Part shown: one piece after another, positions 1-6,114 of the stretch
Position numbering within the stretch: the first letter of the stretch is position 1
How the letters are laid out: each line of letters opens with the position of its first letter
NCBI GenBank assembly: GCA_026394695.1
Contig: JAPKXT010000082.1
Span: 1-8,156 of the forward strand
Reading direction: 5' to 3'
Length of the DNA: 8,156 nt
Source of the DNA: Methanoregula sp.
GTDB taxonomy: Archaea; Halobacteriota; Methanomicrobia; Methanomicrobiales; Methanospirillaceae
Notes under the pieces: generated by a model
What the model saw: the letters and a program-made list of their open reading frames with translations, nothing else
What the model was told of the DNA's origin: nothing
Database searches by the model: none
Translations under genes and position numbers: made by a program

Positions 1-879
1 GGATGAACGCCGGAGCGCTTGGAACACGAGATCCATGCACGAGGCGATCTCCTCGTCAATCTCACCTCCCTCATCATCGCTCTGTTCGATCTGGGCTGTG
101 CCGTTTTTCAGTAGGATACCCCCGGCCTCGACAACCGCATCGGGATATCCCATCTCCAGCAGGAGCTCAATCCGTTTTCGTACCGGCGTATAATCCGGAA
201 TCCGGGATTCACCGGACCAGGAGTTGCTCCACGCCTCCTCGCACGAGATAATGTCGATATCGGAGAGCAGGGCCTCAAGAACAGGCCCGGCATCCGATGC
301 AGCAACGGATTTCCGGTCAGTCACCTCCTGCCGGACCTGCGGATATTCAGACATAAGATCCTCAAGAAGGCCAATCAGATCTTCTTTGGACAGTCCCGAA
401 AGGTAATGACGGAGAGAGAGTTGACGTTTTTTTGGTTCCGCTGTTTTTTTCTTTGCGATGGAACCGGTAACCCGCGGGAGATCAGGGTCGGTGCCGGACT
501 GTGATGATTTAAAAATCCCCTCTGCTCTGTCACCGAGGAGCAGTCGCCGGGAATCATCGGCCGGCAGGTCCCGGATCGGCCGGGTCTCCTTGTGGAGGGC
601 AAGATATTCAAGAACAACGGCAACGGCATGTTTACAGGAATCCCCCACCGGGCACGTGCAGACCGACCGGATGCCATTGTCGAAGTACACCGCAGTTGCA
701 TACCGTTCAGTCCCGTCAACCCAGGCGACGATAGCAGCATTCGGGCTGCGAACCAGCTCATGCACTCGTCCCTCGCGCTGGTACTGTCTTCCCCGTGACA
801 GGGTTTTTGGCCCGGCCCAGTTTTCAAGAGTTGTCCAGTCAAGGTCAAGGAACGGATCGCTCATTTTCCGTTCTATCAT
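1..879 (-). CDS. SWIM zinc-finger protein, N-terminal 293 residues (runs off window)
   Basis: An uninterrupted leftward frame runs from an ATG at 879 to the window edge, so the C-terminus is missing. Residues 74-84 read CTCPVGDSCKH, a CxCx5CxH SWIM zinc-binding motif (C74, C76, C82, H84), preceded by a beta-rich stretch (AIVAWVDGTERYATAVYFDNG) and followed by a helix, AVAVVLEYLAL, as in known SWIM domains. The linker near residues 130-160 is basic (KKKTAEPKKRQ). The rest is mostly helical and acidic. SWIM domains bind DNA or protein partners; some archaeal and bacterial members sit beside SWI2/SNF2 helicases, but no helicase is visible here. The start is uncertain: ATG 879 has AGGA about 10 bases upstream and is preferred; ATG 864 (MSDPFLDLDW) and ATG 927 are also in frame. 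The opposite-strand ORFs across this region are its shadows. Confidence 0.85.
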   Translation of the reverse strand, partial: MIERKMSDPFLDLDWTTLENWAGPKTLSRGRQYQREGRVHELVRSPNAAIVAWVDGTERYATAVYFDNGIRSVCTCPVGDSCKHAVAVVLEYLALHKETRPIRDLPADDSRRLLLGDRAEGIFKSSQSGTDPDLPRVTGSIAKKKTAEPKKRQLSLRHYLSGLSKEDLIGLLEDLMSEYPQVRQEVTDRKSVAASDAGPVLEALLSDIDIISCEEAWSNSWSGESRIPDYTPVRKRIELLLEMGYPDAVVEAGGILLKNGTAQIEQSDDEGGEIDEEIASCMDLVFQALRRSS

Positions 880-929
880 GGCGTGATCTTCCTGGTAAAA
901 ACTCACACCGTGGAGTGATGAATACATCG

Positions 930-959
930 GATTGTATTTGCTGTCCGGGATACGGACAG
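930..959. promoter_or_regulatory. TATA-like box and adjoining 7-bp palindrome upstream of the SWIM gene
   Basis: CTGTCCG (941-947) and CGGACAG (953-959) form a perfect 7-bp inverted repeat around GGATA. On the minus strand it lies just upstream of CAAATACAAT (940-931), a weak TATA-like box. That box would place transcription start near 910 and leave about 30 bases of leader, including the AGGA, before ATG 879. The position just beyond the promoter element suits an operator. It could equally be an RNA hairpin on the plus strand. Function is inferred from position only. Confidence 0.35.
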
Positions 960-991
960 ATTTCTTTATTCCGGACGTGCTGTCACTACCT

Positions 992-1242
992 ATGGTACTG
1001 GAAGAGTCCATCCTGTTTTACAATCATGACGATGCAAACGGGTTTATCAGTATCATGCGGGACAAAAACCGCAGGTGACGAGGTCTTTGTTAAAATTATC
1101 GAAAAAAACCGGTTGCAACACTCCGATGAGCATGGGGTTGTGATGTGGATAGTGGGGACTTTGTCGATACACTGCAAGAATCCGGAAAGATCGAACCATT
1201 ACGGATGTATTTCGGAATTATCTACCTCTCATCAGGAACTAA
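992..1242 (+). pseudogene. Small protein gene broken by about three frameshifts
   Basis: Four protein-like stretches follow each other in different frames. From ATG 992, MVLEESILFYNHDDANGF continues to an in-frame TGA at 1076. The next frame gives DEVFVKIIEKNRLQHSDEH (about 1078-1134). The frame entered near 1142 gives DVDSGDFVDTLQESGKIEPL and on to MYF. From 1213 another shift gives RNYLPLIRN and a stop at 1240-1242. Joined, these make a plausible soluble protein of about 83 residues, whereas no single frame reads well throughout. This suggests a decayed gene, or several indel errors in the assembly. I do not recognise the family. No clear ribosome binding site precedes 992. Confidence 0.45.
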
Positions 1243-1639
1243 CCATAACCCGCACGAACTCCCCCAAGAGATAGAAGGATCCCCAACCCCCCCCTTTTTC
1301 CCTTTCCTATGCTCTATCACACCTTTTGAGGCGATCCTCAATCTAAAAGGGTCTGTTAGCGCACTTTTCCGGGTCAATACCACACGATTCAAGCCGAACA
1401 ACAATCAAAATGAACGAATCCGAAAATTAAGAGCTCCATTTTCCGCGAATTCAGCACTTTTCCGGGATCATACAAAAAAGTGGTTTTTCAAAATCGCCCA
1501 ATTCAGACTTTATTTGGCAAAATAAGAGTATTTTGAGATATCGCAAAACTTCCTCTGGTCACATCCCCAAAAGAAGGATCGTCATCCCCGATCACCGACG
1601 GAGCCCTGTCGGGTCGACATCCCCCGGGAACCGGAGCGT
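1243..1639. other. Gene-poor spacer of about 400 bases
   Basis: I see no convincing gene here. The open frame that crosses it (1145-1525) loses protein-like character after about 1215. It contains a pyrimidine-rich tract with eight consecutive C then five T (1287-1299), the direct repeat listed separately, and several A- and T-runs. Its right end (about 1555-1639) is GC-rich and lies 3' of the leftward gene ending at 1640. There, CCGAC (1598-1602) and GTCGG can form a 5-bp hairpin, and on the minus strand it is followed by CCTTCTTTT, a weak terminator candidate for that gene. Confidence 0.5.
1361..1466. repeat. Two copies of a 13-bp direct repeat, 93 bases apart
   Basis: GCACTTTTCCGGG occurs at 1361-1373 and again at 1454-1466. 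Flanks are partly similar on both sides: each copy is preceded by an AGC or CAGC context, and is followed by GTCAATAC or ATCATAC. An exact 13-mer recurring within 100 bases of non-coding DNA is unlikely by chance. It could be the remnant of a dispersed repeat or a pair of binding sites. No function is shown. Confidence 0.5.
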
Positions 1640-2053
1640 TCATTTCGATGCCGGTACCAGACCCGCAGACGCGGCTCCTTTTGCCGGTGCCGGTCCGGTT
1701 GGTGCAAGCTGCATGCCATCACGGCCCAGCTCGATGATCGATCCATCGCAGATCCGGAAGAACCGCCACACACTTTTTGGCGAGCAGTACCAAATCTCGC
1801 GGGAGATCGCAGGAGCTGATGCGATCATCCGGAGTGCGGAGATCTCCGGTAGGAACTGGCGAGCGAGCTCTTTGATGGTGCAACAGAGCCGGCGTACTCT
1901 CCGAATCCGGACAAATGTAACCCGCCCCGCGCTCATTATTGAAAAATCGCAGAGCGATCCGGGTTCATGCTGGTAATGCATGACCGTCCCACGCTTCTCA
2001 GCGATCGGATTTGCATCCTCCTGCGCTACGAGCGGCGGGCGTCCGCGTGTCAT
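1640..2053 (-). CDS. Conserved-looking protein of unknown function, 137 aa
   Basis: ATG at 2053 is chosen because GGAG lies about 8 bases upstream; the open frame continues further 5' (to 2356), but that part looks unlike a protein. The product begins TRGRPPLVA, containing an RGRP core that resembles an AT-hook. A beta-rich basic block follows (DFSIMSAGRVTFVRIRRVRR, residues 37-56), then a helix (KELARQFLPEISALRMI) and a second block, SREIWYCSPKSVWRFFRI (residues 84-101). The tail is Ala/Pro-rich. The alternation of an acidic residue, a strand with basic residues and an aromatic strand is reminiscent of small PD-(D/E)XK-type nuclease-fold proteins, but no catalytic set can be assigned. My impression that Methanomicrobiales carry relatives is unverified. 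The in-frame upstream ORF overlaps its start as ATGA. Confidence 0.65.
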   Translation of the reverse strand: MTRGRPPLVAQEDANPIAEKRGTVMHYQHEPGSLCDFSIMSAGRVTFVRIRRVRRLCCTIKELARQFLPEISALRMIASAPAISREIWYCSPKSVWRFFRICDGSIIELGRDGMQLAPTGPAPAKGAASAGLVPASK

Positions 2054-2337
2054 GGCCTCTCTCCGGAAATTCCCGGCACGAATTGTGCGCTCCTGTGAAC
2101 AATTCCATAGTGGATGTTCTTTTGTACGGCTCCTGGTATGCCTGCGACAGATTCGTTGCCCGGCATCCGGCCGGGTGATATACGTCCGGGTTTTGCCGCT
2201 TCTGTACTGGTTTTTGTATTTCTTTCCAAGATAGGCACTCCACTCTGATGATGCAAACGACCGGTTTTTTGGGATTTTCAGATAGTAACTTTTCCCGGAT
2301 TCGCGTGTGGTGCAAATTCGTTCCGGTCTTTCTTCAT
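2050..2337 (-). pseudogene. Upstream ORF with an in-frame TGA, coupled to the next gene
   Basis: ATG at 2337 opens the frame MKKDRNEFAPHANPGKVTI, then TGA (2280-2278), after which the same frame continues open for 75 codons to a TGA that overlaps the following start as ATGA (2053-2050). The ATGA junction is the usual arrangement of translationally coupled archaeal genes and argues that the frame was once coding. Later in-frame starts are TTG 2256 and ATG 2166, so a shorter product could still be made. The sequence is basic and Gly/Pro-rich (AKPGRISPGRMPGNESVAG), with no recognised domain. It could be a gene inactivated by one stop, a short gene starting inside, or a non-coding leader. Confidence 0.3.
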
Positions 2338-2352
2338 GGCATGGTACTCCGG

Positions 2353-2362
2353 GCAATATACG
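2353..2362 (-). promoter_or_regulatory. Possible TATA-like box for the 2337/2053 leftward unit
   Basis: The minus strand reads GCGTATATTG here. An archaeal TATA box centred near 2357 would start transcription close to 2331-2337, matching the ATG at 2337. It is a single weak match supported only by spacing. Confidence 0.25.
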
Positions 2363-2644
2363 CTTTGATTAACAAAAAAATAGCAAAAGAAGATAAAATT
2401 GCGGTCAGATTACAAAAAATCCACCGAATTAAGCGAATAATAAAGGAACAAAAATGGGACATACAAAAATCACGCGCCCGCAGAAATCGTTAATTTCCTG
2501 TTGAACCCGGATCTTTACCCATGCATCGATTTACCCGGTTGCCAGATGGGAAAGATGCTGAGACGTGTTGAATCAATAACAGGCAGGAAAACCAGGCATA
2601 AGGATTGATCCGCCAGACAGGAATAACCCTTAAGAATTATTGTA
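2363..2644. other. A/T-rich spacer between two leftward genes
   Basis: No gene is apparent. Positions about 2365-2495 are strongly A-rich on the plus strand, so the minus strand carries repeated T-runs. T-tracts of this kind terminate archaeal transcription and could end the leftward transcript of the gene at 3064-2645. The GC-richer part, 2500-2640, shows no RNA motif that I recognise. The open frame through 2248-2493 ends in a low-complexity Lys/Ile/Arg tail and is probably not a gene. Confidence 0.45.
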
Positions 2645-3064
2645 TTAATACGGGGGATTTTCTATATATCTCATCCCTTGTGCATAGGCCGTTTTTCCCT
2701 TGAAGGTCTTGAGCGTTGTTTCACCATCAGAAACGATAATTACCGGCTCATGGTTTTTTACCGAGAAGATCAGGTCCACCAGATCGATCTCGTCAATTTT
2801 TACCCCCTTGATGAGGGATGAAGCAGGTTCCAGTTCGAGCCGTTCCTGCGCCAGCTCATCGGGCATCATCCGGAAATAATAATAAAATACCTGGAAGGCG
2901 TTGAGCAGGTCACTGGCCAGTAATTCATTGCGCATACCGGAGTCAAGAGCATCGAGCATCGGCGAAAGGCATGAGACATCATCCTCACATTGTTCAAAAA
3001 GATGATCTGAAAGGGCAACCAGCGTGTGGTAGGGAACAGGAGTATTGTCAGGATCCATTACCAT
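2645..3064 (-). CDS. Hypothetical acidic protein, 139 aa
   Basis: The frame runs from ATG 3064 (MVMDPDN) to TAA; ATG 3058 (MDPDN) is an equally good start two codons on. Residues 10-75 look all-helical, with an acidic, Leu-rich first half (LVALSDHLFEQCEDD) and an aromatic cluster, FQVFYYYFRMMPDE, at about 57-70. Residues 80-139 look alpha/beta, with a hydrophobic strand EPVIIVSDG (106-114), then KTFKGKTAYAQGMRYIENPPY split over the end. There is no signal peptide, membrane segment or Cys-based metal site. Coding character is good throughout, but I do not recognise the family. It is divergent from the winged-helix gene across a 100-base gap, so the two may share a control region. Confidence 0.7.
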   Translation of the reverse strand: MVMDPDNTPVPYHTLVALSDHLFEQCEDDVSCLSPMLDALDSGMRNELLASDLLNAFQVFYYYFRMMPDELAQERLELEPASSLIKGVKIDEIDLVDLIFSVKNHEPVIIVSDGETTLKTFKGKTAYAQGMRYIENPPY

Positions 3065-3124
3065 TCATTAGTTGTCGAGACATAAAAAAATGGGGAGCTC
3101 AACAGCACGATCTTTCAGCGGCAG

Positions 3125-3135
3125 GATAAAAACCC
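3125..3135 (+). promoter_or_regulatory. Possible TATA-like box for the trm56-tfe operon
   Basis: GATAAAAACCC lies about 35-40 bases before the GTG at 3165. Archaeal spacing would put the transcription start near 3154, leaving a leader of about ten bases. It is the best A/T-rich candidate in the divergent gap (3065-3164), but matches the archaeal consensus only loosely. Confidence 0.3.
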
Positions 3136-3164
3136 TTATTCACCCCCATGAGGAATGAATAAAG

Positions 3165-3437
3165 GTGAAAGAAGAGGATGCAGACTGGTTGATCTATCAC
3201 CTCCTCGTAAAGGAACCCGCAATCACGATAGAAGGGCTGGTCGTTTCGAGCGGACTTGATCCGGGCATGGTGTATGCATCGCTCGTACGTCTCGATCGAT
3301 ATCTCCTGATTGAGCAGGACGGAGGGAAACTGCGGGTGCTCAATTTTGGCGAGTCTCTCATACACTGCCAGGTAAAATATTCAGAAGATCTCCCGTACAC
3401 CATCGAAAATGGTGTGATTAAAGAACGAAAAAAGTAA
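3165..3437 (+). CDS. Small winged-helix DNA-binding-type protein, 90 aa
   Basis: Translation from GTG 3165 gives MKEEDADWLIYHLLVKEPAI and on; no ATG is available nearby in frame. Residues 5-60 fit a winged helix-turn-helix: helix DADWLIYHLLV, a turn (EPAITIEGLVVSSG), and a recognition-like helix, DPGMVYASLVRLDRYL. The wing follows as LIEQDGGKLRVLNF (about 48-62). The last 30 residues, ending IKERKK, are basic. The layout resembles MarR/ArsR-like and other small archaeal winged-helix proteins, but the exact family cannot be named. It is the first gene of the operon, 13 bases before trm56. It may regulate the operon or the divergent gene, or act with the transcription machinery encoded downstream. 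These roles are inferences. Confidence 0.75.
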   Translation: MKEEDADWLIYHLLVKEPAITIEGLVVSSGLDPGMVYASLVRLDRYLLIEQDGGKLRVLNFGESLIHCQVKYSEDLPYTIENGVIKERKK

Positions 3438-3450
3438 AGGAAAGCCTTGC

Positions 3451-3981
3451 ATGAGTGGAACTGATGTTATCATTCTCCGGATTGGTCACCGTCCCGAACG
3501 CGACCAGCGGGTGACAACCCATGTCGGCCTGACGGCACGTGCACTGGGGGCGCAGGGAATGTATCTTGCGGCTGCCGACAAGGGAGTTGTCCAGAGTATT
3601 GAAGATGTGGTCAGCCGCTGGGGGGGCGACTTCTTCTGCCAGGATACGGTGAAATGGCGTTCCTGTATAAAGGACTGGAAGGCACAGGGCGGGATGGTTG
3701 TTCATCTCACCATGTACGGCCTTAACCTTCCCGATGTGATCGGTGAGATAAAGACGCATAAAAAAATTCTTGTTATCGTTGGTGCAGAGAAAGTACCCGG
3801 TGATATCTACGGGCTAGCGGATTATAACGTAGCCGTCACCGGTCAACCCCATTCCGAGATATCGAGTCTTGCCCTGTTTCTCGATCACTTTTATTCCGGG
3901 CAGGAATTCAGGCATGAATTTCCGGGTTCAAAGATACGCATCATCCCCTCAAAAGCAGGAAAACAGACGGAGGAACAGTGA
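3451..3981 (+). CDS. trm56: tRNA (cytidine(56)-2'-O)-methyltransferase
   Basis: The 176-residue product matches the archaeal aTrm56 family (COG1303) in length and motifs. The N-terminal block RIGHRPERDQRVTTHVGLTA (11-30) is a family signature. HLTMYGLNLP (85-94) and ILVIVGAEKVPGDIYGLADY (106-125), followed by NVAVTGQPHSEISSLALFLD (126-145), form the knotted SPOUT fold that binds S-adenosylmethionine. Family members methylate the 2'-OH of C56 in the T-loop of tRNAs in archaea that lack the guide-RNA route, and SPOUT enzymes act as dimers in the cytoplasm. AAGGAAAG upstream of ATG 3451 is an acceptable ribosome binding site. The stop overlaps the GTG of the ATP-grasp gene as GTGA, which suggests coupled translation. 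Confidence 0.95.
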   Translation: MSGTDVIILRIGHRPERDQRVTTHVGLTARALGAQGMYLAAADKGVVQSIEDVVSRWGGDFFCQDTVKWRSCIKDWKAQGGMVVHLTMYGLNLPDVIGEIKTHKKILVIVGAEKVPGDIYGLADYNVAVTGQPHSEISSLALFLDHFYSGQEFRHEFPGSKIRIIPSKAGKQTEEQ

Positions 3982-5054
3982 ATGGACGGGTGCTGGTAGC
4001 CGGGTTTGCCACCCGGCACGTGGTACAGTCGGCCGCACGCGCAGGTTACGAAGTTTGTGCGGTGGATCATTTCTGTGACCAGGACCTCGTCTGGAACACC
4101 ATCGACCGGGAAAAATTTTCAGATCTTGAGGATCTTCCTGACGCAATCCATACGATTTGCCAGCGTCATACCTTTGACCACCTTGTCGTTACGTCAGGGG
4201 CAGAAGATCTGCCTACCACGCTTCCCCTCTGTGGGACGCCCAAAGATAAAATCGCCCGGTTTTTGGATAAACTGGATATCCAGCATTTTTTTGAAGCCCA
4301 CAACATACCTGTTCCCCGGCTGCTGGCTGCTGGCGACTATCCAGCAATGGTCAAACCGCGGCGGGGTGCCGGTGGGTGGCGGAACACGATCGTGCGGGAT
4401 GCCGCTGGTCTCTCTGCATGGGAGAACCTGTATCCCGGGATACCCTGTATCCGCCAGGAACCAGTGCAGGGAGTTCCGGCAAGCGTCTGTTGTGTGACGG
4501 ATGGTTCACGGGCACGGGCGATTGCTGCAAATGAGCAGATCTTACGGGGGAACGGGGAATCGATGTTTGGATTCTGCGGTTCGGTGACCCCGTTTGATCA
4601 CCCGCTCTGCCAGCAGATGATTACCCGGGCAGAGCAGATCGCTGCAGCAAGCGGGTGCATCGGTACGATCGGGATTGATTTTGTTCTTGGTCATGAGACG
4701 GCCTATGCGATTGAGGTGAATCCCCGGTTCCAGGGAACAATCGATACTGTTGAAATGGCGTACGGGTGCAACCTGTTCCGGTATCATGTCGATGCATGTG
4801 CGGGTAAACTTCCCCTGGTGTCACTTCTTCCCCGCCGGGTTGCTGCACGAAGCATCATCTTTGCCGAGCGGGATATCAGGGTAACTGCAGATCTCAAACG
4901 CCTCGTGCCGTATGTGGCTGATATTCCGTGGCCGGATACATTTTTTGAAGAGGGTCAGGCAGTGGTCAGTGTGTACGGGCAGGGGCCGACTCGCGAATCT
5001 GCATTTTTGATGCTGGATAAGCATATTAGCACCGTCCGACAATACATACGGTGA
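3978..5054 (+). CDS. ATP-grasp domain ligase of unknown substrate (COG2232-like)
   Basis: The 358-residue product starts at GTG 3978, behind GGAGG (3969-3973) with a short 4-base spacer. It opens with a Rossmann-like strand, RVLVAGFATRHVVQSAARAG (4-23). ATP-grasp features follow: LDKLDIQHFFEAHNIPVPRL (97-116), the ATP-binding MVKPRRGAGGW (124-134), EPVQGVPASV (161-170), GIDFV (232-236) and EVNPRFQGT (246-254). E246 and N248 are the probable Mg-ATP ligands. ATP-grasp enzymes join a carboxylate to an amine or thiol through an acyl phosphate. The overall style fits archaeal COG2232, whose reaction I cannot name. It overlaps trm56 by 4 bases and tfe by 1. It could make a cofactor, peptide tag or modified nucleoside; nothing here decides. 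Confidence 0.85.
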   Translation: MNGRVLVAGFATRHVVQSAARAGYEVCAVDHFCDQDLVWNTIDREKFSDLEDLPDAIHTICQRHTFDHLVVTSGAEDLPTTLPLCGTPKDKIARFLDKLDIQHFFEAHNIPVPRLLAAGDYPAMVKPRRGAGGWRNTIVRDAAGLSAWENLYPGIPCIRQEPVQGVPASVCCVTDGSRARAIAANEQILRGNGESMFGFCGSVTPFDHPLCQQMITRAEQIAAASGCIGTIGIDFVLGHETAYAIEVNPRFQGTIDTVEMAYGCNLFRYHVDACAGKLPLVSLLPRRVAARSIIFAERDIRVTADLKRLVPYVADIPWPDTFFEEGQAVVSVYGQGPTRESAFLMLDKHISTVRQYIR

Positions 5055-5587
5055 TGGATCCCGTAGACGACCTGCTAAAAGATCCGGCAATACGTGCATA
5101 TCTTCACCGCCTGGTAAAAGATGAAGGGCTCAACCTTATCGAACGGTTCCCGCGTTCGGGTGAGCACAGCGATGAAGACCTTGCCGCAAAGACCGGAATA
5201 AACTTAAATTCGGTGAGGCACACGCTTTATACCCTCTATGAAAAGAGGCTTGCCGAGTATCACCGGATCAAAAACAACGAGACGGGCTGGCTGACCTATC
5301 TCTGGCAGCTGCGCACCGATAACATCTTTAACGCGATCCGGGAAGATATGGAGCTCGTGCTGGAAAAACTCGAGCGCCGCGGGAAATATGAAGAAGAGAA
5401 TGATTTCTTCATCTGCAAGGACTGCCAGGTATTGTTTACCTTCCCGCAGGCAATGAACTGCGATTTCAATTGTCCGGGCTGTGGAAAAGCCGTGACACAT
5501 TTTGATAACGATGTGCTCTTAAAGTCGCTCAAAGAGCGGATTGACTCGATCAAAAAGTCGCTGGGTCATGCCGTACCGATCGGATAA
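5054..5587 (+). CDS. tfe: Transcription factor E (TFIIE-alpha homologue)
   Basis: The 177-residue product has the archaeal TFE layout. Residues 1-85 form the extended winged helix, including EDLAAKTGINLNSVRHTLYT and a wing ending in GWLTYLWQL. Residues 119-147 form a zinc ribbon, with C121/C124 (ICKDC) and C140/C143 (CPGCG). A charged C-terminal helix (LKSLKERIDSIKKSL) follows. TFE binds RNA polymerase near the clamp and stalk and helps open promoter DNA with TBP and TFB. Length is normal and all four zinc Cys are present; C136 is an extra. The start is ATG 5054, sharing its A with the TGA of the ATP-grasp gene; GTG 5051 is one codon upstream and less likely. Confidence 0.95.
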   Translation: MDPVDDLLKDPAIRAYLHRLVKDEGLNLIERFPRSGEHSDEDLAAKTGINLNSVRHTLYTLYEKRLAEYHRIKNNETGWLTYLWQLRTDNIFNAIREDMELVLEKLERRGKYEEENDFFICKDCQVLFTFPQAMNCDFNCPGCGKAVTHFDNDVLLKSLKERIDSIKKSLGHAVPIG

Positions 5588-6068
5588 CAATCCTGAAGAT
5601 CTGCTGCGCGAAGCAGGGTGCAGTGAAAAAGTTATCATGCATTGCCGGGCTGTGCGGGATGTTGCGCTTGAATATGCTGAGCGTAATGCTCTTGTTTCTG
5701 CAAGGCTTGTAACCGAAGGGGCAATGCTTCATGATATCGGCAGAGGGGCAAGCCATACTATCCTGCATGCACAGCTGGGAGCAGATCACCTGCGTCAGAT
5801 CGGGATTAGCGAGGAGATTGCCCGTATTGTTGAGTGCCATACCGGTGCAGGACTTACGGCTGATGAATGCACGGTACTTGGTTTGTCTCCCCGTGACTGT
5901 ATGCCTAAAACAACCGAAGAGAAGATTGTGTGTCACGCAGACAACCTGGTTGAAGGCAAAAAGCGGGTGAATATTGAGTCGAGCCTTGCATCAGCCATGT
6001 ACCTGAAAAGAAAGGTGAGACAACGGATGTATCACCTGGCACAGGATGTCGAGATGCTCTGTGGCTGA
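5568..6068 (+). CDS. HD-domain phosphohydrolase-type protein, 166 aa
   Basis: The product carries an HD/HDIG-type metal site: H25, H55-D56 (MLHDIGRG), then H67 and H91 (ECHTGAG), and D125 (CHADNLVEG). Length and layout suit the archaeal TIGR00295 family of small HD proteins, whose substrate is unknown; HD enzymes generally hydrolyse phosphate esters of nucleotides or RNA. The start is taken as ATG 5568 (MPYRSDNNPEDLL), inside the end of tfe with a 20-base overlap. An earlier in-frame ATG at 5541 would add nine residues and overlap tfe more. No good ribosome binding site precedes either, so translational coupling to tfe is likely. It is the last gene of the operon. Confidence 0.85.
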   Translation: MPYRSDNNPEDLLREAGCSEKVIMHCRAVRDVALEYAERNALVSARLVTEGAMLHDIGRGASHTILHAQLGADHLRQIGISEEIARIVECHTGAGLTADECTVLGLSPRDCMPKTTEEKIVCHADNLVEGKKRVNIESSLASAMYLKRKVRQRMYHLAQDVEMLCG

Positions 6069-6114
6069 CAAAAATTATTCATCCTGTTTTTTATTTTTTT
6101 CTTGTATTTGCTGT
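6069..6114. terminator. T-rich terminator between convergent genes
   Basis: The 46 bases between the stop of the rightward HD gene and the stop of the leftward ACT gene contain TGTTTTTTATTTTTTTCTTG on the plus strand, a typical archaeal oligo-T terminator for the operon. The minus strand in this gap is A-rich with no equivalent T-run, so the leftward transcript probably ends further left. Confidence 0.6.

Noticed and set aside
458..886. Open frame of 142 codons on the plus strand
   Set aside because: It is antisense to the SWIM gene, whose frame has a recognisable zinc motif and stays open to the window edge. The plus frame reads as Arg/Ser-rich shadow sequence.
1145..1525. 126-codon plus-strand ORF as an intact gene
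   Set aside because: Only its first 24 or so codons look protein-like and they fit the frameshifted gene; the rest runs through a C/T tract and the direct repeats.
2054..2356. N-terminal extension of the 1640-2053 gene (total 238 codons)
   Set aside because: The extension is Arg/Lys/Thr-rich without domain character, whereas ATG 2053 has a GGAG ribosome binding site and follows an ATGA junction.
2248..2493. 81-codon plus-strand ORF
   Set aside because: Its second half is a low-complexity Lys/Ile/Arg run encoded by A-rich DNA, and it has no clear start signal or context.
3978..3981. ATG at 3982 as start of the ATP-grasp gene
   Set aside because: It is in a different frame. GTG 3978 is in frame and begins directly before the first beta strand.
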